Assembly (NCBI RefSeq): GCF_006517255.1
Contig: NZ_CP041185.1
Location: 5,828,001-5,892,000, forward strand
Direction of reading: 5' to 3'
DNA from: Janthinobacterium tructae
GTDB taxonomy: Bacteria > Pseudomonadota > Gammaproteobacteria > Burkholderiales > Burkholderiaceae_D
DNA: 64,000 nt
The position numbers and the translations under genes are program-made. Shown here one piece after another: positions 34,599 through 43,971 of the stretch (position 1 is the stretch's first letter; every line of letters starts with the position of its first letter). Below the pieces are notes generated by a model. The model saw nothing but the letters and a program-made list of their open reading frames with translations, had not been told where the DNA came from and ran no database searches.

Positions 34599-35120
34599 TC
34601 AATAAACGATGTCAGCGCGGCGGTTTTCTGCCCATGCTGCTTCGTTGCTGCCTTGAGCTTTAGGCTTTTCTTTGCCCAGCGACACGGCTTCCATTTGGCC
34701 TTCTGGCACGCCCAGGGCGGCCATCGACTTGCGCACGGCTTCAGCACGTTTCTGGCCCAGGGCCAGGTTGTACTCAGCGCCACCGCGTTCATCGGTGTTA
34801 CCTTGGATCAGGATCTTGCGGCTAGGCGTTTTCACCAGGTAGCCAGCGTGGTTTTGCACGACTGCGGTGTCTGCTTCGCGTACGACGTATTTGTCGAAGT
34901 CGAAGTAGATGCTGCGGTTAGCCAGCACGCCTTTTGGATCGTCCAGTGGATCGACCGATGCGGTCGTTACTGGCTGAACTTGACGGGTGTCAACTGGAGC
35001 GACGACTTTTTCAGGAGCGCGCTCAACCACTGGGGTTTCTGCGACTTTGACTGGGGTGCTGCAGGCGGACAGCAGGGCTGCGGTAGCGGCGATGAAAGCC
35101 AAGCTTTTAAAGTTACTCAT
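34599..35120 (-). CDS. pal: Pal, peptidoglycan-associated lipoprotein
   Basis: 173 residues from the ATG at 35120, preceded by GGAGAA. Lipobox LLSAC with Cys20 for outer-membrane anchoring. Then a Pro/Val-rich linker and the OmpA-type peptidoglycan-binding domain (IYFDFDKYVVREADTAVVQNHAGYL, QGNTDERGGAEYNLALGQKRAEAVRKSMAALGV, ENRRADIVY), with the Asp and Arg that bind diaminopimelate. Forms the outer-membrane end of the Tol-Pal complex by binding TolB and peptidoglycan. 43 bp after tolB. Confidence 0.96.
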   Translation of the reverse strand: MSNFKSLAFIAATAALLSACSTPVKVAETPVVERAPEKVVAPVDTRQVQPVTTASVDPLDDPKGVLANRSIYFDFDKYVVREADTAVVQNHAGYLVKTPSRKILIQGNTDERGGAEYNLALGQKRAEAVRKSMAALGVPEGQMEAVSLGKEKPKAQGSNEAAWAENRRADIVY

Positions 35121-35163
35121 TTTTATTCTCCGGGTCATGGTTAAAGGTGAAACTGTACAGCAT

Positions 35164-36441
35164 TTACTTCATGAAAGGACCCCAGGTGGGCTCCTTGATA
35201 TTGCCAGCTTGCGTAGTCAAACGCTGTTTGACGCGGCCATCCACCGATACCACTGCCAGCGACTTGCGTCGTCCGGATTCGGTCGCGTACATGATATATT
35301 TCCCGTTGGGCGAAAAGCTCGGTGATTCGTCGTTGGCGGTGTCCGACAGGCGCAGTTCCTGGCCACTAGCCAGGTCGAGCGCGTAGAGCTGGAAATTGCC
35401 GTCGCGACGGGAAATATAAGCGAGAGTCTTCCCGTCGGACGAAATCCGCGGGCTGATGTTGTAGGAGCCGCCAAACGTCACGCGCTTGGCGTCGCCACCG
35501 CCAACCGACATGCGGTAGATTTGTGGTCCGCCGCTGCGATCGCTGGTGAAGTAAATGCTTTGGCCATCGGCCGAGAATTGGGGTTCCGTATCGATGCCGC
35601 TGCTGTTGCTGACGCGGCGCAAGCCGCTGCCGTCGGCATTGACGGTATAGACCTGGGTATGGCCATCGCGCGACAGGGCCACGGCCAGGCGTGCGCCGTC
35701 CGGGCTCCAGCTCGGCGCCGAATTGCTGCCTTTTTCATTCGATACGATGGTGCGCTGGCGCGTCACCAGGTTTTGCACGTAGACGATGGGTTTTTTCTTT
35801 TCGAACGAGACATACGCCACCTTGGTGCCATCCGGCGACCACGACGGCGAAATGATCGGCTCGTTCGAGCGCAGGGCGACCTGGATGCCTTCGCCATCGG
35901 CGTCGGCGATTTCCAGGCGGTATTCCCGGCCCGATTGCGTGACGTAAGCGATGCGCGTGGCGAACGCGCCTTTCGTGCCGGTCAGCTTCTCATAGATGTC
36001 ATCGGCGATCTTGTGCGCCAGCAGGCGGTTGAACTGCGGCGCGGCCGCATTGTTCATGCTGGAAATCTGCGCGCCCTTGATGGTGTCGAACAGCTTGTAG
36101 CGCACGTCCAGGCGGCCATCGGCCATGCTTTGCACGCTGCCGGCCGCCAGCGCGTCGGCGCCGCGCGACTTCCATTGGTCGTAGCTGACGGGCGCCGTTT
36201 CCGACACGGGCGCATCGGCGTCGATCAGCTTGAACACGCCGCTGCGCGCCAGGTCGGCCTTGATGATGCCGGACAGCGATTGCGGCGCCGCCGATTCATT
36301 GACAAAGCTGGCGACAGCCACCGGGATCTGGTTGCTGCCGATCCCTGTAATTTCCACGCGCAGCTGCGCCTGGGCGCCGGCGGCTCCCAGCATCAGGCCG
36401 GCACAGAGCACGACATAGCTCATTTTTTTCATGATCATCAT
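35164..36441 (-). CDS. tolB: TolB, periplasmic beta-propeller of Tol-Pal
   Basis: 425 residues. The start ATG at 36441 overlaps the tolA stop by 4 bp; other in-frame ATGs at 36438 and 36432 are possible. A signal peptide ends at GAQAQ. The N-terminal alpha/beta domain ([23 protein letters not shown]) is followed by six WD-like propeller blades with the repeated [47 protein letters not shown] and [15 protein letters not shown] pattern. It binds Pal and the C-terminal domain of TolA. Confidence 0.96.
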   Translation of the reverse strand: MMIMKKMSYVVLCAGLMLGAAGAQAQLRVEITGIGSNQIPVAVASFVNESAAPQSLSGIIKADLARSGVFKLIDADAPVSETAPVSYDQWKSRGADALAAGSVQSMADGRLDVRYKLFDTIKGAQISSMNNAAAPQFNRLLAHKIADDIYEKLTGTKGAFATRIAYVTQSGREYRLEIADADGEGIQVALRSNEPIISPSWSPDGTKVAYVSFEKKKPIVYVQNLVTRQRTIVSNEKGSNSAPSWSPDGARLAVALSRDGHTQVYTVNADGSGLRRVSNSSGIDTEPQFSADGQSIYFTSDRSGGPQIYRMSVGGGDAKRVTFGGSYNISPRISSDGKTLAYISRRDGNFQLYALDLASGQELRLSDTANDESPSFSPNGKYIMYATESGRRKSLAVVSVDGRVKQRLTTQAGNIKEPTWGPFMK

Positions 36442-37460
36442 TTAGGCAAATCCTTCATCTCGAATATGAGTTCAATCTCGCGTTCCACGGTGCCGTCTTT
36501 TTTCTTCGGCAGTGGCGACGATTTATTAATGGCGTTTTCCACCGAGCTGTCATACGCCGGCAGACCGCTGCTTTTAATCTTTCGGACCGAAATAATTTCC
36601 CCAGTTGGCAGTTGCTCGATCTTGAACACGGCGCGCGGGTTGCCCGGCACGTCCGTGCTACCGCTGTACGCGATATTGCTCTTGATCTTGCTCGTCAGGG
36701 CAGCGACATAGCCGCTGTCCTTGCGTGGCGCGGTCGCTTTCGCGGCCGTGCCCGTTGTGCCATTGCCTGCCTGTGCCATCAGCCGCTTCATGTCATCGGC
36801 GCGCATTTTGTCGGCAGCGGCTTTTTCCGCTGCCGCTTTCTTGGCCTTGGCGGCTTTTTCGGCCGCTGCTTTTTTATCGGCCAGTTCTTTCTCGGCTTTT
36901 TCTTCCGCCGCTTTCTCTTTGGCTTCCTTGGCTTTCTCCAGCTTGTCGGCCTTTTCTGCTTTTTCTTTCTCCAGCTTGGCAGCCTTGTCTTTTTCTTTCT
37001 GCTTCTGTTTTTCCAGTTCGCGCTTTTCTTCTTCGCGTTCCTTCAATTCCTGCTTGCGGCGTTCTTCCGCTGCCGCTTTGTCTTTTTCTTCCTTCAGCTT
37101 GGCCTTCTTGCGTTCCAGGGCGATCTCCGCCTCGCGCAGGTCAACCTTCGGCTCGGGTGCTGCCACCGGCGGCGGTGGCGGCGGGGCCGGCTGTTCCACT
37201 TGCGGTTGCGGCGGCGGCGCCGGTGTGGGCTCCGGTTCGGTCGCCACCTCGGGCGGCGGCGCGGCCGTCTGCACTTTCAGGTCCCACACTTCCGCTTCGA
37301 CGGCGACAGGTTCCGTATTTTGCCAGTGTACGCCCACCCACAGGAAAAACAGCAGGCCAAGGTGCATCGCCAGCGCCAGGCCCAGCGAGGGCCAGCGGCT
37401 GCGTTCGCGCGGCACGCTGTAAGGCTTGCCGAGTACATGGTCGATTTGTTTGGTCTGCAA
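36438..37460 (-). CDS. tolA: TolA, envelope-spanning Tol-Pal protein
   Basis: 340 residues. One transmembrane helix near 25-42 ([18 protein letters not shown]) is followed by a Pro-rich segment with runs of Pro, then a long Lys/Glu/Ala helix (about 100-225) rich in KEK and AEKA repeats. The C-terminal domain (about 245-340) is TonB-like ([55 protein letters not shown]). It transmits the proton-motive force from TolQR to Pal/TolB. 48 bp after tolR and translationally coupled to tolB. Confidence 0.95.
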   Translation of the reverse strand: MQTKQIDHVLGKPYSVPRERSRWPSLGLALAMHLGLLFFLWVGVHWQNTEPVAVEAEVWDLKVQTAAPPPEVATEPEPTPAPPPQPQVEQPAPPPPPPVAAPEPKVDLREAEIALERKKAKLKEEKDKAAAEERRKQELKEREEEKRELEKQKQKEKDKAAKLEKEKAEKADKLEKAKEAKEKAAEEKAEKELADKKAAAEKAAKAKKAAAEKAAADKMRADDMKRLMAQAGNGTTGTAAKATAPRKDSGYVAALTSKIKSNIAYSGSTDVPGNPRAVFKIEQLPTGEIISVRKIKSSGLPAYDSSVENAINKSSPLPKKKDGTVEREIELIFEMKDLPK

Positions 37461-37508
37461 AGTCTAGTCTATCTAAAAACGGTCAAGTCTGGAAACAGGG
37501 TAATGCGC

Positions 37509-37949
37509 TTACTTGGTGGCCAGGCCGACTCTGGTAATGCCCATCTTTTTCGCTTCCGAAATGAGCTGGATCACATCGTCGTACTTGCTTTCCTTGTCGC
37601 CCGCGATCATCACGGGATAGTCGGGATTGCTCTCGTGCAAGCCGCGCAGCTTGCGCAGCAGGGCGTCGCGGTTCGGTTCCGTTTCCGGCGACAGCTGTTC
37701 CTTGCCGATGACGCCGATCGACAGCGAACCATTTGGTTTCAGCACGATCTGAATATAGTCATCGGGTGGTTTCGCCGACTTTTCCGCGTTGGGCAGGTTC
37801 ACCACGCTGGGATTGTTCGACGATGGCATCACCATGAAAATGATCAGCAGCACCAGCATCACGTCGATATACGGCACGACGTTGATTTCGGACTTGAACT
37901 TGCGGCCACGGCCGCCGCGCATGCCGCCGCTATTGAATGAGGAACCCAT
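37509..37949 (-). CDS. tolR: TolR, proton-channel subunit
   Basis: 146 residues. ExbD/TolR fold: a basic N-terminus (GRGRKFKSEINVVPYIDVMLVLLIIFMVM) leads into a single membrane helix carrying the protonatable Asp (YIDVMLV). The periplasmic domain ends VIQLISEAKKMGITRVGLATK. Works with TolQ as the stator that energises TolA. The start lies 15 bp after the tolQ stop. Confidence 0.95.
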   Translation of the reverse strand: MGSSFNSGGMRGGRGRKFKSEINVVPYIDVMLVLLIIFMVMPSSNNPSVVNLPNAEKSAKPPDDYIQIVLKPNGSLSIGVIGKEQLSPETEPNRDALLRKLRGLHESNPDYPVMIAGDKESKYDDVIQLISEAKKMGITRVGLATK

Positions 37950-37964
37950 GGACGCTGCTCCCTC

Positions 37965-38654
37965 TTAGCGCGACTGGCGCTGCAAGATGTTGGAGAATTC
38001 CTCGACGAAGCTTTCGAAGCGGATCGCCAGGCGGTCGATGTCATGCGAAAAGCGGTTGTAGGCGACGACGGCGGGAATGGCCGCGAACAGGCCGATGGCG
38101 GTGGCGATGAGCGCTTCGGCAATGCCGGGCGCGACGGCGGCCAGGGTGGCTTGCTGCACGTTGGCCAGGCCGCGGAAGGCGTTCATGATGCCCCAGACGG
38201 TGCCCAGCAGACCGATGTAGGGCGAAACGGAGCCGACGGAGGCGAGGAAGGCCAGGTGCGATTCGAGCACGTCCATTTCACGCTGGAAGGCGGCGCGCAT
38301 GGCGCGGCGTGCGCCGTCGAGCACGGCGCCCACGTCCAGCGCTTCGCGCGAACCGTAGGAAGCCTTGCCCTTGATGAATTCGCCCATGCCGGCGTCAAAA
38401 ATGCGGGCCAGCGCGCCGCTCTGGTCGCGGTTGCCGCTGGCGCTTTGATGCAGCGCATGCAGGTTGCCGCCAGCCCAGAAGCTGCGTTCAAATTCGATGG
38501 TCTGCTTGCGCGCCTGGCGCACGGCAAACATCTTGCGGAAAATGTAAGTCCAGCTGGTCAGGGAAATCAGCAGCAGCAGGGCCATGATCAGTTGCACGAT
38601 CAAATGGGCATTGGAGATGAGCGCGAGGAAAGAAAGATCTTGTGTAACGTTCAT
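37965..38654 (-). CDS. tolQ: TolQ, proton-channel subunit
   Basis: 229 residues with three membrane helices in the MotA/TolQ/ExbB arrangement: one near 18-38 (IVQLIMALLLLISLTSWTYIF), a large cytosolic loop, and two late helices (SVSPYIGLLGTVWGIMNAFRG and GIAEALIATAIGLFAAIPAVVAYNRF) containing the conserved Thr/Ser channel residues. Pentameric partner of TolR. First of tolQRAB-pal-cpoB after ybgC (47 bp). Confidence 0.96.
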   Translation of the reverse strand: MNVTQDLSFLALISNAHLIVQLIMALLLLISLTSWTYIFRKMFAVRQARKQTIEFERSFWAGGNLHALHQSASGNRDQSGALARIFDAGMGEFIKGKASYGSREALDVGAVLDGARRAMRAAFQREMDVLESHLAFLASVGSVSPYIGLLGTVWGIMNAFRGLANVQQATLAAVAPGIAEALIATAIGLFAAIPAVVAYNRFSHDIDRLAIRFESFVEEFSNILQRQSR

Positions 38655-38701
38655 TGGCTGGCAGTCTGTTGGGTGAATTGTCCGGGGGGTGGCGGTAGGG
38701 C

Positions 38702-39103
38702 TCAGGCGGCGCGCATGCGGGCCGCCACTGCATCAGGCACGGCGCGCGGGCGCAATGCCGAGTCGACGCAGCCGATCTTGACGCGGGCCGTGTTCAGCAG
38801 GCGGTCGCCGCACCAGGCTTGTTGCAGGAAAACGATGGAGGCGCGCCCCATTTTTTCTATGCTTAAGGTTAATCTTACCGTGTCATCGAGCCTGGCTGGC
38901 GCATGATAGTCGGCGTTGACGCTTTTGACAACGAACATCGCATCGTGTTGTTCCAGCAATTCCTGCTGGCCCACGTCGATGGCGCGCAGCCATTCGGTAC
39001 GTGCGCGTTCGAAGAATTTCAGGTAATTTGCGTAATAGACGATGCCGCCGGCGTCGGTGTCTTCATAGTAGACACGTACGTTCCAGGTAAAGACTGAAGG
39101 CAT
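38702..39103 (-). CDS. ybgC: YbgC, hot-dog acyl-CoA thioesterase of the tol operon
   Basis: 133 residues from the ATG at 39103 (MPSVFTWNVRVYYEDTDAGG); upstream in-frame starts add residues unlike the family. The catalytic Asp lies in YYEDTDAGGIVYYANYLKFFERARTEWLR, the signature of the 4-hydroxybenzoyl-CoA thioesterase-type hot-dog fold. It hydrolyses short acyl-CoAs or acyl-ACP and is tied to phospholipid metabolism at the septum. First gene of the tol-pal operon, as in most proteobacteria. No good Shine-Dalgarno is visible. Confidence 0.92.
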   Translation of the reverse strand: MPSVFTWNVRVYYEDTDAGGIVYYANYLKFFERARTEWLRAIDVGQQELLEQHDAMFVVKSVNADYHAPARLDDTVRLTLSIEKMGRASIVFLQQAWCGDRLLNTARVKIGCVDSALRPRAVPDAVAARMRAA

Positions 39104-39419
39104 GTTTATTGCGCCAGTAGTGAGATTGAGCAACATTTTACGCGATTTTTCTTCTTGTGACTGTGGGCGCTTGCTGGAAAGCCATGCAAAAGCTGCATAT
39201 AAGTTGCACCGCAGCATTGTAAATCCGGGGGGCGCAATGGCAAGCTTCGTAACATACGCTTACATGCCGCAGCCAGGTTTACGTTTAGCTTAAGAGCCGC
39301 AGTCACGCTGCGGGGCGGCCTGGGCCCATGCCCGGGCTGCGATGGCGCGCCGCGATTATAGCTGCACGGTTGCATTCCTTGCTCAATTTGGGCACTTAAC
39401 TTACAATTTGATTTCCATT

Positions 39420-39540
39420 ACGTCTCACGTGACTGGCGAAAAGTCGGGCGATCTCCCTGGATGGCGATCGGCAAACCGGCGAAAGGTGGGCACCCACCGG
39501 GAAACGTGAGATTTTTCATCAGCCGTTCGCCTGGGTAGCC
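39420..39540 (+). ncRNA. ZTP (pfl-type) riboswitch upstream of glyA
   Basis: P1 strands TCTCACG (39423-39429) and CGTGAGA (39505-39511) pair perfectly. The conserved elements of the pfl motif follow in order: GTGACTGGCG next to P1, CCACCGGGAAACGTGA closing the first domain, then a short linker and CCGTTCGCCTGGGTAG, where CGCC can form the pseudoknot with GGCG at 39435-39438. The class senses ZMP/ZTP, which accumulates when 10-formyl-tetrahydrofolate is short, and typically raises expression of one-carbon genes such as glyA. Nothing else is recognised in the gap 39104-39419. Confidence 0.88.
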
Positions 39541-39654
39541 ACTATGGAAAAGCACGAAGAGGCTGCCTGTCCAATGTTGTTATTCACTTAACGCCGGCTC
39601 CCCTCATTCGATCCAACCTGCCAGTACAAGCACCCTCATACTTGGAGTTTTTAC

Positions 39655-40899
39655 ATGTTTGCAAAAGATCACACCCTCGCCAACGTCGATCCTGAATTGT
39701 TCGCCGTCATTCAAAAAGAGAACACGCGCCAGCACGATCACATCGAACTGATCGCGTCGGAGAACTATACGTCGCCAGCCGTAATGGAAGCGCAAGGCTC
39801 GCAGCTGACGAATAAATATGCCGAAGGTTATCCAGGCAAGCGTTACTACGGTGGCTGCGAATTCGTCGATGTGGCCGAGCAACTGGCCATCGACCGTGTG
39901 AAACAGCTGTTCGGCGCCGAATGCGCGAACGTGCAGCCGAACTCCGGCTCGCAGGCGAACCAGGGCGTGTTCTTTGCCGTGCTGAAACCAGGCGACCTGA
40001 TCATGGGTATGTCGCTGGCCGAAGGCGGCCACCTGACTCACGGCATGCCGCTGAACATGTCCGGCAAGTGGTTTGACGTCGTGTCGTATGGCTTGACGGC
40101 GGAAGAAGACATCGACTACGAGGCAATGGAACGTCTGGCCCGTGAACGCAAGCCGAAGCTGATCATCGCCGGCGCGTCGGCCTTCTCGAAAAAGATCGAC
40201 TTCGAGCGTTTCGGCAAGATCGCCAAGGAAGTGGGCGCCTACTTCATGGTCGACATGGCCCACTACGCCGGCCTGATCGCCGCCGGCCTGTACCCGAACC
40301 CGGTGCCGTTCGCCGACTTCGTCACCTCGACCACGCACAAATCCTTGCGCGGCCCGCGCGGCGGCATCATCCTGATGAAGGCTGAGCACGAAAAAGCCAT
40401 CAACTCGGCCATCTTCCCTGGTATCCAGGGCGGCCCGCTGATGCACGTGATCGCCGGCAAGGCCGTCGCCTTCAAGGAAGCGCTGAGCCCTGAATTCGTC
40501 GAATACCAGAAGCAAGTGGTCAAGAACGCCGACGTGCTGGCGAAAACCCTGATCAAGCGCGGCCTGCGCATCGTTTCCGGTGGCACCGAATCGCACGTCA
40601 TGCTGGTCGACCTGCGCGCCAAGAACCTGACGGGCAAGGAAGCCGAAGCCATCCTCGGTTCCGCGCACATCACCTGCAACAAGAACGGCATCCCGAACGA
40701 CCCGCAAAAGCCTTTCGTTACCTCGGGCATCCGCCTGGGCAGCCCGGCGATGACGACGCGCGGTTTCAAGGAAGCGCAAGCGGAAGAAGTGGGCAACCTG
40801 ATCGCCGACGTGCTGGACAATCCGCATGACGCCGCCACCATCGAGCGCGTGAAAGCGGCCGTGAAAGTGCTGGCCGACGCGCATCCAGTGTACGCATAA
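39655..40899 (+). CDS. glyA: Serine hydroxymethyltransferase
   Basis: 414 residues, standard length. PLP-enzyme fold type I with the Schiff-base Lys229 in [14 protein letters not shown], the N-terminal [38 protein letters not shown] and [14 protein letters not shown] blocks. It converts serine and tetrahydrofolate to glycine and 5,10-methylene-THF, and is the main one-carbon source. Expression is likely controlled by the ZTP riboswitch in its leader. It is followed by a 16-bp hairpin and a terminator before nrdR. Confidence 0.98.
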   Translation: MFAKDHTLANVDPELFAVIQKENTRQHDHIELIASENYTSPAVMEAQGSQLTNKYAEGYPGKRYYGGCEFVDVAEQLAIDRVKQLFGAECANVQPNSGSQANQGVFFAVLKPGDLIMGMSLAEGGHLTHGMPLNMSGKWFDVVSYGLTAEEDIDYEAMERLARERKPKLIIAGASAFSKKIDFERFGKIAKEVGAYFMVDMAHYAGLIAAGLYPNPVPFADFVTSTTHKSLRGPRGGIILMKAEHEKAINSAIFPGIQGGPLMHVIAGKAVAFKEALSPEFVEYQKQVVKNADVLAKTLIKRGLRIVSGGTESHVMLVDLRAKNLTGKEAEAILGSAHITCNKNGIPNDPQKPFVTSGIRLGSPAMTTRGFKEAQAEEVGNLIADVLDNPHDAATIERVKAAVKVLADAHPVYA

Positions 40900-40910
40900 T
40901 TATTTGTCCA

Positions 40911-40949
40911 GAATGTGTCATACAGAGTAAGATTCTGTATGACACATTC
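40911..40949. repeat. Perfect 16-bp inverted repeat after glyA
   Basis: GAATGTGTCATACAGA (40911-40926) pairs perfectly with 40934-40949 around a 7-nt loop. It is AT-rich and lacks a T tract, so it is not a classic terminator. It could stabilise the glyA mRNA or be a protein-binding site. Confidence 0.7.
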
Positions 40950-40960
40950 CTTCGTGCCCA

Positions 40961-40990
40961 AGGGCGCCCGGAGTGATTCGGGCGCCCTTT
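40961..40990 (+). terminator. Terminator between glyA and nrdR
   Basis: A 10-bp stem AGGGCGCCCG (40961-40970) pairs with 40979-40988 around an 8-nt loop and is followed by TTT. It lies 52 bp upstream of nrdR. Confidence 0.7.
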
Positions 40991-41042
40991 GTACAAGGGC
41001 GGCGATTTCCCGTAATTATTACTATAAAGTTGTAGCCAGCCC

Positions 41043-41507
41043 ATGAAATGTCCATTTTGCCAGCACGGCGACACCCAGGTTCTCGATACGCGCGTATCGG
41101 AGGAAGGGGATGCCATTCGGCGCCGCCGCCGCTGCGGCAAATGCGACAAGCGTTTTACCACGTACGAGCGCATTGAACTTATCATGCCGGCCGTCGTCAA
41201 AAAGAATGGCAGCCGGACGGAGTTCGCTGCGGATAAGTTGCGCGGCAGTTTGATGCTGGCCTTGCGCAAGCGTCCCGTCGCGGCCGCCTCCGTGGATACG
41301 GCCATCGCCTCCATCCAGGAAAAACTGCTGACCAGCGGCTTGCGCGAAGTCGATTCCGGCTATATCGGCGAGCTCGTCATGCAAGAGCTCAAGCGCCTCG
41401 ACAAGATCGCCTACATCCGCTTCGCCTCCGTCTACAAGAATTTCGAAGACCTGGCCGAGTTCCAGGATGCGATCGCCGAAGTGGGCCAGGCGCGCAGCAA
41501 GCCCTGA
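41043..41507 (+). CDS. nrdR: NrdR, ribonucleotide reductase repressor
   Basis: 154 residues. The zinc ribbon is at the N-terminus (Cys3, Cys6, Cys31, Cys34; [34 protein letters not shown]), followed by an ATP-cone domain ([54 protein letters not shown]). It represses nrd operons when ATP/dATP are bound. Adjacent to glyA as in many Betaproteobacteria. No Shine-Dalgarno stronger than GTTGTAGCC is visible, so initiation may be weak. Confidence 0.97.
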   Translation: MKCPFCQHGDTQVLDTRVSEEGDAIRRRRRCGKCDKRFTTYERIELIMPAVVKKNGSRTEFAADKLRGSLMLALRKRPVAAASVDTAIASIQEKLLTSGLREVDSGYIGELVMQELKRLDKIAYIRFASVYKNFEDLAEFQDAIAEVGQARSKP

Positions 41508-41548
41508 CGTTCACCTTCTTGCTCAGCTTCTTGCTCACCTGATTGAAA

Positions 41549-41571
41549 ACGGGGCCGGTTCTGCGCCCCGT
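41549..41571 (+). terminator. Hairpin after nrdR
   Basis: ACGGGGC (41549-41555) pairs with GCCCCGT (41565-41571), loop 9 nt, without a T tract. A weak terminator or attenuator between nrdR and the pilin operon. Confidence 0.35.
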
Positions 41572-41740
41572 GTGCACCACGCCAGCGTTCGCCTGGCAAG
41601 CGGTCTGATCAATCCCTACGCTGTTCTTCTCAGCTTATCGCCATGCTGTTTGCGCTAGCGCAGACCCGGTTTTTTGCGCGCGCCTATCGTGTAGCTGGGC
41701 CGCCTGTTCTTGCGACTCTGTCTGCGGAAGGGAGTAGCGC

Positions 41741-42328
41741 ATGCGCAATGGCGGTCGCACTATGTTTCCTGCGGGTGGCAGCAGCCTCGTCGAGGTGCTG
41801 GTGTCGCTGCTGCTGTTGGCGCTGGGCGTGCTGGGCGCCAGCATCCTGCAACTGCATTCCCTGCGCGCGCGCCACGAGTCGGCGCTGTTGTCGGCAGGCG
41901 TGCAACTGGCCGCCGGCATGGCCGAGCGCATGCGCGCGAACAGCGTGCTCATGAATGGCCCCGATACGGGCAATCCCTACCTGAACGTGGCCTACGCGGC
42001 GGCGGACGACACCGAAGCAGGCGGCGGCACACCTGATTGCTTCGGCGTTGCCGCCTGCAGCGCGGCCGAACTGGCGCAATTCGACATCGCCGAATGGAAA
42101 CAGCAGCTGCATGCGGCCTTGCCCGGCGCGCGCCTGCATATCTGTCGCGACACTTCCGCGTGGGATGCCGCCGCCCAAGGCTTGCACTGGGCGTGCAGCG
42201 GTGGCAAGGGCGCGCCCATCGTCATCAAGCTGGGCTGGCGCGGCCGACAGCCCGATGGCTCGCCCGCCGTGAATGCGGCAGGCGAGTCGCTGCCCAGGCT
42301 GGCATTCCAGCTGGGAGGCGGCGCATGA
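41741..42328 (+). CDS. pilV: PilV, type IV pilus minor pilin
   Basis: 195 residues. AAGGGAG precedes the ATG. The class III signal peptide is short (MRNGGRTMFPAGG) with cleavage before SSLVEVLVSLLLLALGVLGA, and position 5 carries the Glu needed for assembly. The rest is a pilin-like alpha/beta body with a Cys pair region (DCFGVAAC, HICRD, WACSGG). Minor pilins prime pilus assembly and adjust its function. First gene of pilV-W-X-Y1-E-fimT; the stop overlaps pilW by 4 bp. Confidence 0.9.
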   Translation: MRNGGRTMFPAGGSSLVEVLVSLLLLALGVLGASILQLHSLRARHESALLSAGVQLAAGMAERMRANSVLMNGPDTGNPYLNVAYAAADDTEAGGGTPDCFGVAACSAAELAQFDIAEWKQQLHAALPGARLHICRDTSAWDAAAQGLHWACSGGKGAPIVIKLGWRGRQPDGSPAVNAAGESLPRLAFQLGGGA

Positions 42329-43302
42329 ACGGCATGCACGCCCGCTTGCGCCAGCATCGCGGCATGAGCCTGCTCGAATTGCTGGTGGCCCTGTCGCTGG
42401 GCGCGCTGTTGATGCTGGCGGCCAGTAGCGTGCTGCTGGCGGCCAGCGGCAGTTATGGCGACCAGTCCGCCAGCGCGCGCCTGGATGATAACGGCCGCTA
42501 TGCGCTCGACACCATCGCCCGCGCCGTGCGCCAGACGGCGTATGTGAACTGGGATAGCAGCGCCGCGCCCGTCGCCCATGCCGCGCACGACAGCGCGAAT
42601 ATCGCCGGGCTCGACGCGCACAGCCTGGGCAAGAACAGCGAGGGCATCAGCGGCGCGTTGCCCGGCGCCCTGCATGGCAGCGATGTGCTGGCCCTGCGCT
42701 ATTACGGCGCCGGCAAGGAAGAGGGTGGCGACGGTTCCGTGCTCAATTGCGCCGGCTTCGGCGTGGGCGCCGCGCAAACGCAGGCGCAGCGGGGCTGGAG
42801 CATTTTCTATGTGGCGCAGGGCGCCGATGGCGAAGGCGAACTGCGCTGCAAATACCGTGGCGCGAACGGCTGGGGCGCTGACGCCATCATCCGCGGCGTC
42901 GACGGCTTCCAGGTGCTGTATGGCCTCGATACGGATACGCCGCCCGACGGCGTGGCGAACCGCTATCTCAACGCCAGCGCGCTCGACGCCTACGATGCGG
43001 CGCTGGTGCTGGTGGGTGCGGATGCGGCCGCGCGCCAGCGCGATTTGCACAGCCGCACGCACTGGAAGCGCGTGGCCGGCGTGCGCGTGGCGCTGCTGTT
43101 GCATGGCGAAGCGGGCCAGGCGGACAAGATGGCGGAACTGGGACCGGCGCAGTTCGACCTGTTCGGCAAGGGATATGCCGAGGCGCACGGTGCTGGCGAC
43201 ATGGGCGTGCGCATCGCGCGCACGGCCTTGCCCATAGCAACGCGCTCCCGGCTGCGACAATTGGTGCAGACAAGCATCATGCTGCGCAACGGGCCGGTCT
43301 AG
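42325..43302 (+). CDS. pilW: PilW, type IV pilus minor pilin
   Basis: 325 residues from the ATG at 42325, overlapping pilV by 4 bp. The cleavage site is RG/MSLLELLVALSLGALLMLAASSVLLAASG. The long body has typical PilW features: SARLDDNGRYALDTIARAVRQTAYVNW, then a beta-rich region ending ARTALPIATRSRLRQLVQTSIMLRN. It is exported and inserted in the inner membrane before joining the pilus base or tip complex with PilV, PilX and PilY1. Confidence 0.9.
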   Translation: MNGMHARLRQHRGMSLLELLVALSLGALLMLAASSVLLAASGSYGDQSASARLDDNGRYALDTIARAVRQTAYVNWDSSAAPVAHAAHDSANIAGLDAHSLGKNSEGISGALPGALHGSDVLALRYYGAGKEEGGDGSVLNCAGFGVGAAQTQAQRGWSIFYVAQGADGEGELRCKYRGANGWGADAIIRGVDGFQVLYGLDTDTPPDGVANRYLNASALDAYDAALVLVGADAAARQRDLHSRTHWKRVAGVRVALLLHGEAGQADKMAELGPAQFDLFGKGYAEAHGAGDMGVRIARTALPIATRSRLRQLVQTSIMLRNGPV

Positions 43303-43311
43303 GCGGGCGCC

Positions 43312-43971
43312 ATGATGGCTGGCGCGGGCGGGCGCTGTTGCGAACCTTGGTGCGCAGCTCGTGTACGTCATGGTGGCGCCACCCTCGTGTATGTGCTGTG
43401 CCTGCTGGTGATCATCTTGCTGCTGGGTGTATCGGCGGCGCAGATGGCCTTGCAGGGTGAAAAGGCGGCACGCGGCGAGCGCGACCGGCAGATCGCGTTT
43501 CAGGCGGCGGAGGAGGCATTGGTGGATGCGCAGAACGATATCGAAGGCTTGCCCGGGGCGCCGGGACGCAGCAGCCTCTTCGCACCAGGCAGCGCGGCCG
43601 GGTTCGCGGACGGCTGTGGCGAGGGAGGCGCACTGGGCCTGTGCCTGCCCGCAGCCCCGGAGGCGCCGGCGCTCTGGTTAAGTACGGATCTCGATGGCGC
43701 AGAAGGGAGCAGCCGCGCCGTGCCATACGGCCAGTTTACGGGCGCCGTCATGCAGACGGGGCAGGGTTTCCTGCCGTCGCGCCGGCCCCGCTACCTGATC
43801 GAACTGCTGCCGTTCCACCCGCCCGGCGCACAGGCGGCGGCAGTGACTGGCGGCCTGGCCACGGAAAGCTATGTGTACCGCATCACGGCCATCGGTTTTG
43901 GCGCGCAGGAAAGCACGCAAGTCGTGCTGCAAAGCTACTATCGCAAAGAGGCGGCGGGAGCGGGGCCATGA
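43312..43971 (+). CDS. pilX: PilX, type IV pilus assembly protein
   Basis: 219 residues. A long positively charged leader (MMAGAGGRCCEPWCAARVRHGG) precedes ATLVYVLCLLVIILLLGVSAAQMALQGEKAARGERDRQIAFQAAEEALVDAQNDIEG, the PilX pattern in which the cleaved segment is not followed by the usual Phe. The body is beta-rich with few Cys. Starts 9 bp after pilW and overlaps pilY1 by 4 bp. Confidence 0.88.
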   Translation: MMAGAGGRCCEPWCAARVRHGGATLVYVLCLLVIILLLGVSAAQMALQGEKAARGERDRQIAFQAAEEALVDAQNDIEGLPGAPGRSSLFAPGSAAGFADGCGEGGALGLCLPAAPEAPALWLSTDLDGAEGSSRAVPYGQFTGAVMQTGQGFLPSRRPRYLIELLPFHPPGAQAAAVTGGLATESYVYRITAIGFGAQESTQVVLQSYYRKEAAGAGP

